From NCBI RefSeq assembly GCF_000237925.1, contig NC_031499.1, positions 2,733,316 through 2,797,315 on the forward strand: DNA of 64,000 bases, in the 5' to 3' direction. The position numbers were made by a program, and so were the translations under genes. Source of the stretch: Schistosoma mansoni. Taxonomy: Eukaryota; Platyhelminthes; Trematoda; Strigeidida; Schistosomatidae. The notes beneath the pieces were generated by a model. That model was not told the origin of the DNA and did no database searches. It was given only the letters and a program-made list of their open reading frames with translations. The first letter of the stretch is position 1. Each line of letters begins with the position of its first letter. This document shows, piece by piece, positions 37,330 to 49,500 of the stretch.

Positions 37330-37680
37330 TAACCCATGTACACCATTGATTTGGAATCAGGGTTTTCCATTCCCCTAAGTGGACTCACCGTGTCCACCAA
37401 CCCGGTTAAAGCGCCGTACATTCGCTTTTCATCCTCTCAACTTCGTAAACATTACCCGTGGTGCGAGAAGGCAGTGAGTAGGACTTCCCTGACAGAGTCT
37501 ATATACGCATGGCCATGTGAGAGCATTTGGAGAGGGAGAGCGGACTCTCGGCCGTACCAGGGCATCTGGGGGCGTGGAATATCGTTGCCATGATTCAAAC
37601 CTGGGTTAGTGCGGCCACAATGCAATGTCCTAACCACCAGACCACAGCGACGATGAACACGCGCCCCGAATATCCAGTAG
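37330..37680 (-). repeat. Family 5 repeat with tRNA-like head
   Basis: The minus strand starts with a tRNA-like unit (37580-37680) having 'tggtctggtggttaggacat' as A box and GGTTTGAATC as B box, and continues into the family 5 body down to 37330. This is the best evidence that family 5 is a tRNA-derived SINE. Confidence 0.65.
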
Positions 37681-38177
37681 TATAGGTAAGTTGGAATATT
37701 TGACAATAATAATGAGGTATCAAACAAAATTAAATCAGTGTAGAGCATTCATTCCTCTGAAATAGAGTAGACTTTCATGACTGATAAATAAACGAAGGCT
37801 GACCGTATGAAGGTCAAAGTGGTAAGTGCTTGGGTGACTGCTATTGGTTGTTTTAGATAGGGACGATAACTGATAAGACGACTGGTGTTACATACTAATT
37901 ATATCTGTCGACATAAGTGGCCTACACCACATATATACTTAAGTTTAATTCTAGTGGCATACCAATCAGGAGCAACTCAGCCATTTAAAAGTCACGGGGC
38001 ATTGTTTATCACCTGTATCACTCATTTTAGTGAATAAATGCTTACTATTTAACATTAGGTTGTTGCGTAATTCACTTATGTGGGATTGCTAATGTTAACA
38101 AGTTGTAAGAAAATGCAAAAAAAACTATGAGATGAAGTGGAATTTCATTATGATGTCCATTTAAAAAAAATATACCT
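37681..38177. other. Intergenic, nothing recognised
   Basis: AT-rich spacer between the two convergent host genes. Confidence 0.4.
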
Positions 38178-38460
38178 AGGAAAACTCTTTTCTCCTCGTA
38201 TACAGTCAAGACCTAGACAAATAATGCTTCTTATAATCCACTGAGCTGTATGATCCGAAATAATTCCTATAGCTACCTCGATAAATATTTAAGAACGAGG
38301 TGGAGATTTCAGTATTTCATTAGTTGAAATCAGGGGATTCGATTGAAACTATTCCACCGAGGTAGCACCTGGATTACTGGAGGATTATACAGGTCAGTGC
38401 ATTATAAGAAGCATTATTTGTCTAGGTCTTGACTGTATACGAGGAGAAAAGAGTTTTCCT
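38178..38460. repeat. Inverted repeat, 60-bp perfect arms flush with gap
   Basis: 38178-38237 is the exact reverse complement of 38401-38460. Pairing continues inward for about 45 bases at roughly 75 percent identity. The right arm ends at the very last base before the run of N. It may be a fold-back element or an assembly artefact. Confidence 0.85.
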
Positions 38461-38660
38461 NNNNNNNNNNNNNNNNNNNNNNNNNNNNNNNNNNNNNNNN
38501 NNNNNNNNNNNNNNNNNNNNNNNNNNNNNNNNNNNNNNNNNNNNNNNNNNNNNNNNNNNNNNNNNNNNNNNNNNNNNNNNNNNNNNNNNNNNNNNNNNNN
38601 NNNNNNNNNNNNNNNNNNNNNNNNNNNNNNNNNNNNNNNNNNNNNNNNNNNNNNNNNNNN
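38461..38660. other. Assembly gap (200 N)
   Basis: Exactly 200 unknown bases, a round number that suggests a scaffold gap of unknown true size. Any open frame drawn through it is meaningless. Confidence 0.98.
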
Positions 38661-38704
38661 ATGAACGCCGGATTCATAGAAGTAGTTTATTTAGTGGTGG
38701 TAGT

Positions 38705-39497
38705 ATATAAAAGATAGGTTTTATATGAGGATATAGTACAGGAAGAAAGACAGATACGAAGCAATTTTAATCTCAAGGTTTAAGGGAAGATAAAGAGTGT
38801 ATACACCTACGCCATTATGATCGGTTCTGAGCCATGTCACACAGAGTTTCCAACCATTGGTTATGATAGTCGCGCGGACCCCAACCAGGTAGTCTTCATC
38901 TACCAAGATGACGCAGATCAGAAGTTAGTGACTTCAAGCTCTGATGCCATGTTTTGGTTTGGCCGCCTCTAACTCTCTTCCAACTATCCCCAATACTAGT
39001 CAGCATAGCGCGTCGTGGTAATCGGTGTTCAGGCATACGTAACACTTGGCCCGACCATCTCAGTCGATGAAGATTCATGACTTCATCAACTGATTTACCA
39101 TCATTCCTTAATACCCTGTGTCTAACCTCACTATAACTTACCTGATGATCCCAGCAGATGTGAGCAATATTTCTAAGACATCTGTGGTCGAATACTAGTA
39201 ACTTACGAGTATCTTCTACTCTTAATGGCCATGTTTCACAACCGTAAAGTAGAACAGAGCGAACTGTTGCGCAGTATACTCGTCTTTTAATTGATAGACG
39301 GACGTCTCGTCTTTGCCATAGGTGACGTAAGTTGGCAAAAGCCAAACGAGCTCTTTCAATCCATGCAGAGATTTCGTCAGACACCAACCCATTAGGGCTG
39401 ATCAGACTTCTAAGATAAGTGAAGTTGTCGACGCGTTCGACTACTTCACTCCCTATCCTTAGTTCAGGTGTTGACATAGGCCAGTCCTGACTTTACC
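38705..39497 (-). mobile_element. Non-LTR retrotransposon 3' part (family B)
   Basis: The minus strand has 193 open codons (39477-38896) encoding the region after the reverse transcriptase catalytic core: PELRIGSEVVERVDNFTYL, VLLYGCETWPLRVEDTRKLL, DHRCLRNIAHICWDHQVS, LHRLRWSGQVLRMPEHRLPR. The upstream QDW/P boundary lies at about 39497, so the copy is 5' truncated. Sequence below 38896 continues the C-terminus (NQWLETLCDMAQN) with a stop. Similar to a very common schistosome LINE; the exact family name is not certain. Confidence 0.85.
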
Positions 39498-40005
39498 CAC
39501 TAATGATTTCAACTATAAAATTACTAAAATCTTTACATAAAAAACCCCTTCTGATAATACCATAAATATACTTCGATTGTTTATCAGTCTTTTATCATTA
39601 TTACAATTATATTTATGATGAAAAAAGAAAACAGGAAACAAAATACTGAATAAGTTAAAAGAAACTAAACGAATAACATTTGGTTGATGATATCATGTGT
39701 GAAGATTATGTCATATAGTGTTGCATTAATAAATTATCTATTCATCAATGAATTAAAGATAAGGTGATGCTGATAAATTAATAAGTAGTATAAGTCTGTA
39801 TAAAAATTATATTTCCCCATCTCTGATAATATCGATAATCATAATAATAGATTATATTGACAAAAATCACATGGTTAAATAAATTGAATTTAAGAAAAAA
39901 GAGAAATTGGTGAACAGAAATAGGATAATGATGATAATAATAATATTACTGCTAAAACGCCCTCCGAAAAAAAAAACGATGGGACGATTATATTCACTTG
40001 GTGAT
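39498..40005. other. Intergenic, nothing recognised
   Basis: Very AT-rich with short A and T runs; no gene or repeat identified. Confidence 0.45.
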
Positions 40006-41285
40006 GTTTACTTGTATCATCCAATTGTTACTTAGGACTGCAATTGATCAGTTTCTTGTTGGCATATGTGCATCCTGTGCGGATTGCCTTGATATTACCT
40101 GAAGTCAAAAGCTTTATAAGCAAAGATGGATAGTAAACAAGTAAATAACATCAAGTGAATTGAAATTTCACCCCATTGAACAAGCAGGTGGCTATGAGTT
40201 ACAATTCAGTATACCAAACAGGCAATCAGATGGTGAGATGTGGAAACTCGAATTATGTTTTTGCAGTTATCTGTTAACATGACAGCGAAACCTGGCAGTC
40301 ACACGTCAGATTTTCAAAGGAGCTCTAGATATACATTAGTGATGATTTTTACACCAGGATGAAACAAGTATTACTACCTCTTCGTTTCCAGCAGTTTCGT
40401 AATTGCTACCAAATTGACCTAATCTTGACAGATATTTTAACTGAATATTACATATTCATGTGACACAACTTAACTGCTTGAAATTCCAAATGTTTATCGA
40501 TATTTGCTCTACAACAATGTGGTCAGAATGCACATATAAAACTAGACTAAATAACAGTGTATTTGATTCATATTTTTAATAGTTGAAACTGATTGGCCTG
40601 TGTTAAATCTTCCCATTGATGTTTAGGACTGCAATTGATCAGTCTCTTATTGGCATACTGTACGTATTGCCTCGATATTGCCTTAATTCACAAGCATTAA
40701 AAGCAAAGATGGATAGTGGCTAGCAGTGGAATTGTTTTCTGAATGATCAAATTCTTCTCAACGTCATTTTAAAAATTCTCTCATCTTTTGAACTGCATTA
40801 ATAACTAGACTTAAATTGAGTATGTGAATGAATTATGATAAGAAACAGATTTCCTACTGTAATGTAAAAAACGAGGCACCAAGTTAGAATGAAACAGTTA
40901 TCTGCAAAGATGGATGGTGGCTAGTAGTGGAATCCAGGACGCGCGTTTCGTCCTATTTGGGACTCGTCAGCTGCATGTACCTGCAACCCAGAGTTGGTGT
41001 TCACTCTGGGACTCGAACCCAGTACCTTTCGCTTCCAACGCCATCGCGTTATCTACTCAGCTACTGAGTCCTCATAGCCACTTGCTTGTGCAATGGGGTG
41101 AAGTTTAAATTCACTTAGTCTTGTTTGTTTGGATCTTCTCATTGATGTTTAGGACTGTAATGGATCAGTCTCTTATTGGCATATGTGCATACTGTGCGCA
41201 TTGCCTCGTTATAGACTGATCAGTTGCAGTCCTAAACATCAATGGGAAGATTCAAACAAACAATACTAAAGGAATTGAAAGTTAT
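40006..41285. repeat. Cluster of SINE family 2 units
   Basis: Pieces at 40010-40240, 40590-40740 and 40900-41280 share 'gatgtttaggactgcaattg' and 'caaagatggatagt'. The last carries a tRNA-like minus-strand segment with B box (rc of 'ggactcgaacccagt') and a hammerhead. At 41210-41280 the head is repeated in inverse orientation, so the unit ends in inverted copies of its own head. Confidence 0.65.
40925..40983 (-). ncRNA. Hammerhead ribozyme, SINE family 2
   Basis: Core CTGACGA at 40970-40964, stem II GUCC/GGAC with loop, GAAA at 40949-40946, cleavage GUC at 40940-40938. Stem I pairs 'tgcag' with 'ctgga' with one mismatch, and stem III is two pairs with tetraloop GCGC. The sequence is very close to the known schistosome S-alpha ribozyme. 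This is one of the best preserved copies. Confidence 0.85.
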
Positions 41286-41944
41286 TTGTTTACTCATTGT
41301 TTATCGATGGTTCAATTCGGTTCATGTATAATATAATCATCACTTATGTCTATTCACCCACCAACACACACATACACGGACATATACGATCAAAAAAGTA
41401 TGCTTTCATTGTGAAACACATTCTCTCTTAATTTCCATTTATTTGGCTTGTTTGATTTCACAAATACAACTTAAGTTCCTGAAAAGAACAACAACTGGAA
41501 ATTCCTTTCTTCTCCTATAGTTTATTCATTTTCACTAAGAGTAATCTCACTTCGCCATTATGGTTTGTTTCTTTCTCATTTAACATATCAAAATTCTATG
41601 TTTTTATAGTTTGTTAAACATTTAGTGGTAAAAGAAAAAAAAGGGAAACAGAGAGAGACTTGTCAGACGACAAAATGTGGAAAAGAGATTGAAACAAGTA
41701 CTAAATAAAAATACGTCACTTTACGTCTCAAACAAGAAGGTTTATCTAATCATCTCACTCACTTTTAACTGGATGCTTTTAATGATCCATATCTTGTTGC
41801 TGAGACCTTTTATATTTTTTTCGATACTATCACTACTACTAGTAATACTAGTGTTATTCTTGCTACCACTAGTTGGCCGATTCATCACTAAAAGTCCACT
41901 ACGATCAATAATTTTGCCAAAAAAATAGTAATAGATCTTTAATA
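41286..41944. other. Intergenic, nothing recognised
   Basis: An 83-codon open frame (41677-41928) is rich in Leu and Ile and looks like chance. No repeat boundary seen. Confidence 0.4.
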
Positions 41945-42310
41945 GTTGAATCTATGAGTCGATCTAGGCTAGACCACCATTGAAAACCTAGAAGCATTAG
42001 ATGGCGGTTTCGTCGTAGTATGGGACTGGTGAATAGTGCGCATCCACGATCCCGTTCGCAGGACTCGGAACCAGGACCTTCGGTCTCTCACACAAACGCT
42101 TAACCTCTAGACCACTGAGCCGGCATCCAACGGTGTTATTGACTAACTTCCATCGATCCATGAATAGCTGCGCAATCATCTGTCCATTATCTGAGATAGA
42201 TACATGTCTCTACTCGACACAGATTGAAGAATTCCGATCACGGTTTCTTACTAGAACTCCAGTGATTCCAGGTTTTCAGTGGTTGTCTAGCTTGCATCGG
42301 CTCATGAATT
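41945..42310 (-). repeat. SINE family 1 with leader
   Basis: Minus-strand copy with both boxes, head 'catccaacggtgttattgac' and leader. Ribozyme core reads TTCACCA, the same diverged subfamily as 35520-35880. Confidence 0.7.
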
Positions 42311-43237
42311 CAACTACTAAAATCGCTACAAAACCCATTTTGACCATAAAAATAGATTTTTCAAATGATAACTAGTGTCTAATGTTGATGATTATTATCT
42401 TTACAATATGATAATTCATTTCAAGAAAGAAATTGTCACCAGGATTTATTACTCATTTATAATCTGCCGCTACACAATATATTCACACACACACACAGAT
42501 ACACATAACAGTTACTTCTATCTTTATTCTGTTTGACTGATTTCCCCTTTTGTATTAGTTCGAATTTATCAACTTTATAGATTATATGTATATGATTAGA
42601 AAAGAGATCAATGTGAATGGTGAATGTTTTATGTGTGTCAAATAACAATCATCAGTATACAGTTTTGATCAAAAACAAACAATAAAAAGTAATAAACAAG
42701 ATATCATGGGATAGAATACAAAAAAAAAAAAAGATGTCAATGACATACATACCAAGAAATCTTCTAAAAATGGTAATGAAAAAAAAACGTTGTTTTCCTT
42801 TAATCTATCCTACTTTGAAATCGTTTTTTTTTTCTCTATTTCTAATGAGATTTTATTTTTTAAACAAAAACCTAGATAAAAATAATTGATTTGTTTTTCA
42901 GCGGCGGGGGGTTGGGCGGGGGTGGAGATGTTTTAAAATTGTTCATATTCTTACTATCAAAGTTGATTTTTTTTTTTTTTTTAGTTTTTGCCATTCTTCT
43001 TTGTTACCATAGAAAGAACACTCTCAGGTTATGTAATCAGTTGTATTGAATATAAATATTTATATAGTATGATAGAGATTTGATTGGGGAATCACTATTA
43101 ACTCTATCAATAAGGCATAGAAATACATTATTCTTAGAATGTCTATTAAGTGCTTTCAAAGATTTTTGAAGGTACGTCGAAATAATGTATATATATGTAT
43201 ATATATGAATTAGGCACTTTTAAATTTGGCTTTTTAT
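42311..43237 (-). other. Possible 3' untranslated region of the membrane-protein gene
   Basis: Lies directly downstream of the stop codon at 43240-43238 on the minus strand. An AATAAA (plus-strand TTTATT at 43233-43238) overlaps the stop codon itself, which would leave almost no 3' UTR, so a later signal such as that near 42853 is more likely. Holds poly-A/T runs and a G-rich patch near 42905. Confidence 0.35.
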
Positions 43238-43575
43238 TTAGGCTTCATATTCATAGATTAAATCAGTCGATGTCTCAGAAATATTTTGATCATCTGATCT
43301 AATTTGTAAATGACTAATTTTATCTCTATCAGTTACATATTTTGGTTTATATTGATGCTGATGATGGGGATGATGACGATAGTGATGTTGTTGATGCTTT
43401 GGAGATGAGTGTGGAGAAATTGATTTTGTCGGTGATAATGATGAATGACTAATAGTTCGATGTCCATAAGGTTCAGATTGATAAACAGTAATCTTGATTG
43501 GTTCTTCATGTGTACTACAAGCATTTTGTGATGTATCCGTTTCAGATATGGAAGTTGAATTATTGACTGGTGAAT
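43238..43575 (-). CDS. Membrane-protein gene, last exon and stop
   Basis: 112 codons starting NSPVNNSTSISETDTSQNAC, with SPTKSISPHSSPKHQQHHY and ending STDLIYEYEA then TAA. Several SP/TP motifs suggest proline-directed phosphorylation (inference). Confidence 0.82.
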
Positions 43576-46500
43576 CTAAAATTTAATAAAATGAACAATG
43601 GATTATTCAACCTTAGCGAGGATATTTAGCTTCGTTATACATTTCTATTTAAAAGAACGAGTTACGCTCATAAATTACTGAAGATTATTGTTCCTGATTA
43701 GACAGTGAAAGAACTGATACATTTCTTTCTTGCTTTACAGATCTTTGATATATATAAGATAGTGGTTAGCAGTAGGATTTAAAACAAATGGCAAGTTTGA
43801 TGTGTATGTATTCCAATGTTAATACCTACGATTTTACTTGAAAATAATACTCTTCTTTTCAAACCTTGGGATATTACTTAGTGGGAAACTAAGTAACTCT
43901 ACCTACCTACCTACCTTTTCAACAGGTATGAAGTAATTTTGTGTAAAGGGTTTCTGTAAATTTTTCTACTCCGCAATTTACAGCACGAACTGGACTTAGA
44001 TAAATGACCATTGGAAAATAGAAGGCACTGAGTATTAGTTTTACCCTATTACGGAACTACCCCATAGTTCTACAAAGAAGTTGTGTTAGGTAGAGTTTAT
44101 CTATGTTGAGTGTGAGGCAGTTATTAACCAATGGTCTCTGAAGATGACTGAGCAACGAGACAAATCGACCGGTGTCAAATATATAAGTCACTAGATATCA
44201 AGGTTAAGCACTTATTACGAGACTTGAAATTCCTAGGTTAGATCCACCCGAGGGTAATGTCTGAGAATTGCTAAGTTCGTCTCATACTAGGATAAAGTGA
44301 CTATCCGGGGATTTCTGGTTTCTGATGGCTAGTTCGTAATTTACACGATGGAGATATGATATCTGTAATCGATTGCTTGGCTTCTTCATCCAGATGGAGT
44401 TCAATATCAAAATTTCAATCTACATGTAAATAAAGGTATTATTAAAGTCTATGTTCAAAACATGTGGAACGTTAACAAGTGTTGATGAAATCCAGCCTTG
44501 AATATCAGGAACCAGAAATCACAAACGGTGTTCATGACGGCGGTAATAAAAAAGCTAGTGGATTACGATCCTGTTTAGGAGAGAACAAATTTGGTTTCTC
44601 CTTGGGTTTTAATCCTACCTCAATTTATATCAGTCTTTGAAGAATACAACTTACAATTAATAGAATTTCATGACATCAAATGAGTGAAAAACATCTAAGA
44701 TATAAAACCGAATCTTTTCAAAACTGCAACAGACTATAAGAGGTTACTTGATCCTGTTTTTATCTCTAAACACATTCAGACAAATCGATTCTCTCGAAGC
44801 TTATCTGGTCAAATTACAAGTCCATTGAGTATTTTGTAACCATTTTCAGTAAAACATTCAAAATTAATGACTAAGTAGTCTTAAAATAGTCGACTTCTAA
44901 CCACGATATATATATATATATATATATCAATTTGATAGTAAATGTTAGACCAAACCTACTTTCTGAGTTTTCCATATCTGTTTCACCTTCTCCCTTCAAT
45001 AACTCTAAACTATTTTTTGAATCTGTCCTGGATAAGGTTGTTTCGTCTTCGTTGTCATCATCATCATCTTCTACATGGTCAGTAGTTACGATAAGATTTG
45101 TTCGTCTTGAAATTTCTTTTAGACGATTCCTACAATCACCTTCTCTTTGTTCATTCGATCTTTCTTCCTCTTCATCATCATCCTCTTCTTCATCGTCATC
45201 ATTATCATCTTTGTGATATTTATATCTTTCTATATTTGTACGAATATTATCCACCGCTGAAGTATTCGATCCATACATTAACATATTTTGTTGAAAATCA
45301 TTTAAACCATAAATTCGTCTATTACATGATAACTTATCATCAGTCAATAAAACATTCTGTATTCCAACTGATGGATAAAGAATTTGATGATGGTGATGAT
45401 GATGATGATGTGGAGACTGTGAATGATGATGTTGATGATGTAAATGTTGATAGTTAGGATTTAAAAGTACATGTGAATGTTCACTACCACTACAACAATA
45501 AGGATTACTACTAATACTACTTTTATCACTACTACTACTATTACTACTAGTACTAGTAATTGTAGTCGTAGTGGGAAGATGTGATACTACTGTATTATTC
45601 TCATTATGTATAGGAGTTGTATGTCTAGATAATTTATTCACATTACTAATTACATTATTAGTATTATCATTATTCGATGTAATAGTGGATGATATTAATG
45701 AATTAATAATACGTGGACGTTTAGCTTGTGGTGGTCGATAATCTTTCGATGATGATGTAATGAATTGTCCTGTACAAGTTGTTGTTGATGATGTAACAAT
45801 ATTGATTAATCCAACACCATAGGTTAATGATGTAGATGTTGTCGGAATAAATTGTTTAGTATTCATAAACATTTTATGATGATAATTTGTAAATTGATTA
45901 TTATTATCATGTAGCCCATTCACATCAGGCATACTGACATAAGTATCAGATCTTTTAATACGATATAAATGTTCTTGACTATTACTAACAGAATATAATT
46001 GACATTTTGGTATAGATGATAGTTGGGATGGTTTGAAATGACGTAAATATTGTATTTTATGTATCGATGGTGATTGATTATCTTGTTCACAATATATATG
46101 TACATTATTATTATTATTATAACGTAAACCACCACCCCATGATTGTGTACGATTTATAGTACTATTTATATTAGAAATTTTTTGTTTCAAATTATGATCA
46201 GTTTGTGATAGTTGTGTATTGGTTATGATAGGTAATTGTTTATCTATTTTAGGATAAATATTAGTTGCTATCCAATTTCTATGATTTTGTGGACTGGATA
46301 AAACAGAATGGGATTCTAGTGCAAAAAAAAAGAAAAGATTTTTTAATTATGGATGAATTTTCATTACAGTATAATACATTATTCTTATAAGCATGAAAAA
46401 TCAAAGTATAATCAGAATCTATATTATGATAACAATGGCTATTGAACATCAAGGAACGATTGTTTAGAATAATTCTCTTATTTCCTAGATTATCCAATAT

Positions 46501-49500
46501 GTGACTGAATATTCATGACTTTTAAGTATCACTATAAGGTCAGAACTCAGTGTTTTGTTATATAGTTGAGGTCATGAGTGAATTGAAACTAGACCATCAT
46601 GGAAAACCTGAAAACGTTGAGGTTACACATTAAAACCGTTGGATGCAGGCTCAGTGGTCTATCGGTTAAGTGCTCTGGCGCGAGACTGGTAGGTCCTGGG
46701 TTCTGATCACGCGAGTAGGAATCGTGGATACGCACTTCTGAGGAGTCCCACAATAAGACGAAACGGCCGTCCAGTTGGTTCAGGTTTTCCATGGTGGTTT
46801 AGCTCCAATTGACTAATGATCTCAACTGTATAAAATCACTAAAATCTCCATGAAACCCCCTTCTGATGATGATCATTGTTTTGTGTTTCTGGTCCCAATC
46901 TGTGATACTGACCAATCGATAAGTTACTTTACTACCTCAAGGGTACATCGTTATTGTCTATATGGGTATATTGGATTTCAGTTATAAGTTTTTTAATGAA
47001 GCTGAAATAGTTGTTCAACTCTCTGTTGTATTGTAATGACAGAATTGGTTATGTGAGTACAGACACGTCACGCACTTGTGCTCACAACCACCTCAAATTC
47101 AAACGTGAAGTGAGATATTATGAACTAGTCGCTATATTCGCTTAAAATCAAAGTCTAAGCCTAGATGTCTTTATCTGTCTTAGACGGATAACAGTATGAG
47201 ATCCTATGATTTCTTGGCAAGACCATAAATAATTGACAAACCAATGAGATTTAAGATAGTAGGTCTTGGATCTTGGTGCAAAATTCATTGATCCATGTGA
47301 CTAAACAGCATTTTGGCATTATAGCTTATATCAGTTTGTCATGAAAACCCTAACACCGAACTATAAATCCTCACATTAGTTCGTCATATTAATTTGTAAC
47401 CCTCTTTTAACCCTATTAAGTAGGTGAAGACCCTCAAGGTCACTTTAGCATAGCTCAAACGTTATCTGTTAAATATAATCCTACTGATTTATTTACACCA
47501 TAATTTGATTTATCAACTAAACAATCCCACTCATTTCAGTCTTCTCATGTGCATCATGAGTTAGTATATAGTAGGACGTGCAAATCGTAGCTAAATTAAA
47601 CTTAAGAATATCACATAATGTTCCATTTGATACGATTTCATGGGGAAAAGGCTATCAAATTATCGTGAATTTTTCTGTACAATCAATCATGTACACTAAT
47701 GCTTCATGAAGGTTTATATATTTGTTAATTCTGTATAGTGTCAAAATAATTAATCCATACACAAATTCATTTTTACAATGTTAAACTTTGAAAATAGATT
47801 TTATTACAGGATTAATGTTCGAATTCACTTGGTATTGTTTGATCGAATCTCCCCATTGATTTTTAGGACTGCAATTGATCAGTCTCTTATTGACATGTGT
47901 GCATACTATCCGTATTGCCTCGATATAGCCTTAATAACAAGTGAATTTAAACTTCACCACATTGCACAAGCATGTGGCTATCAGGACTGAGTAGCTGAGT
48001 GGATAACGCGATGGGGTTTGAAGCGAAAGCTATCGGATCCGAGTCCCATAGTGAACATCAACTCTGAGATTCAGGTACATCCAGCTGACGAGTCCCAAAT
48101 AGGACGAAACGCGCGTCATGGGTTCCACTACTAGCCACTATCCATCTTTGCTTATAAAACAGGATTGATGTTAGTTCATGAATTACGAAGTATCCAAATG
48201 ATAATGAGATTATATTTATGGTCTGTTTTCTATAAATATCTACGTTTTTGTAGTCATCAACCTAGAATTGAATATCCAGGGCATTAAAACCTCATAAGGA
48301 AAACGATATCTTCATACTATTGAGTTAAAATCTAATGGTCCATATTTCTAACTCCTGTTTTAATAATCAACCATACATCCATTATTGTTTATGGCATAAT
48401 GAAAAAACAATTTAATTGTTCAGTCTACTGATGTGGTGTATGCCACTTAAGCCGACAGACATAAGTAATATGTCACTCTAATCGAAAGTGGAAAACGAGT
48501 CAGTAAAAGGCTAGGAAGATTGAGTTAAAGAAAACAGAAACGGAAATGGAAAGAAACTGTGACTCGGATTTATTATACAGAATGTGAAGGGCAAATGATG
48601 GAGATATGAAAATGAAATATTCAATGTATGCTTTTCATATTTCACCAGGTCATTCAGTAACTGATCGGTCATCTTCACCTGACTGCATATTCACTACACT
48701 AACACCAGACTCTTAAACGAGCGATGACGACACAACTTAATTTTCCTGCCCTTAGAACAAGAACTAAATGTAACCTAAAAAAGTATATTTAAAATGGTAT
48801 TAAAACTAGCATAAAGTTTGCAAAATAAAACAGTCCCTTATGTTTAATCTATCTGGATGTGTCTGTCTATAATCAATTACTGATCAAAAATAACAGTTTA
48901 ATTACTTTTAACGGTTGGATTCATTAGTCGATCTAAGCTAGACCACCATTAAAAAACTAGAAGCAATTAACAACCACATCGCTCTAGTATGGGACTGGTG
49001 AGCATTGTGCATCTACGATCCCGTATCAAAGGGACTCGAACTCAGGACGCTAGTCACTGGTGAATAGCTTGAAATTAGATTTCCTGAGGTTCTAGTGAGA
49101 AGCCGTGACCAATGGAGTTCAATCCGTGTCGGGTGTGAGACAGTTATCCACGTCAAATAATGAATAAAGGGATGGATTGATTGAAATTAAACAGTAACAC
49201 CGTTCGATGTCGGCTCAGTAGTTCAAAGGTTAAGCTTTCACATATAATTCCAAAAGTCCAGACTTCTCGTCACATTTCGCGCGATCGTAGATGGGCGCTG
49301 CTCACCAGCCCTATTCTGGGACGAAACAGCCAACCAGTGCTTCCAGTTTTTCAATGATGGTCTATCAAACAAAGTGTATATAATTATTAAACCTAAAAAG
49401 AAAACAGTTTTTTCCCCACTCATATTCCACTACCTGTTTTATTTCCACTTCTTTTAATTTGTTCTTGTTGTTGTTGTTCAATCATTCGTTTTTGTACTAA

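Noticed and set aside
38414-38710. Open frames across the run of N
   Set aside because: They are produced by reading unknown bases as codons.
44932-45457. Serine-rich and histidine-rich open frames on the + strand
   Set aside because: They are the antisense shadow of the cytoplasmic exon of the membrane-protein gene.
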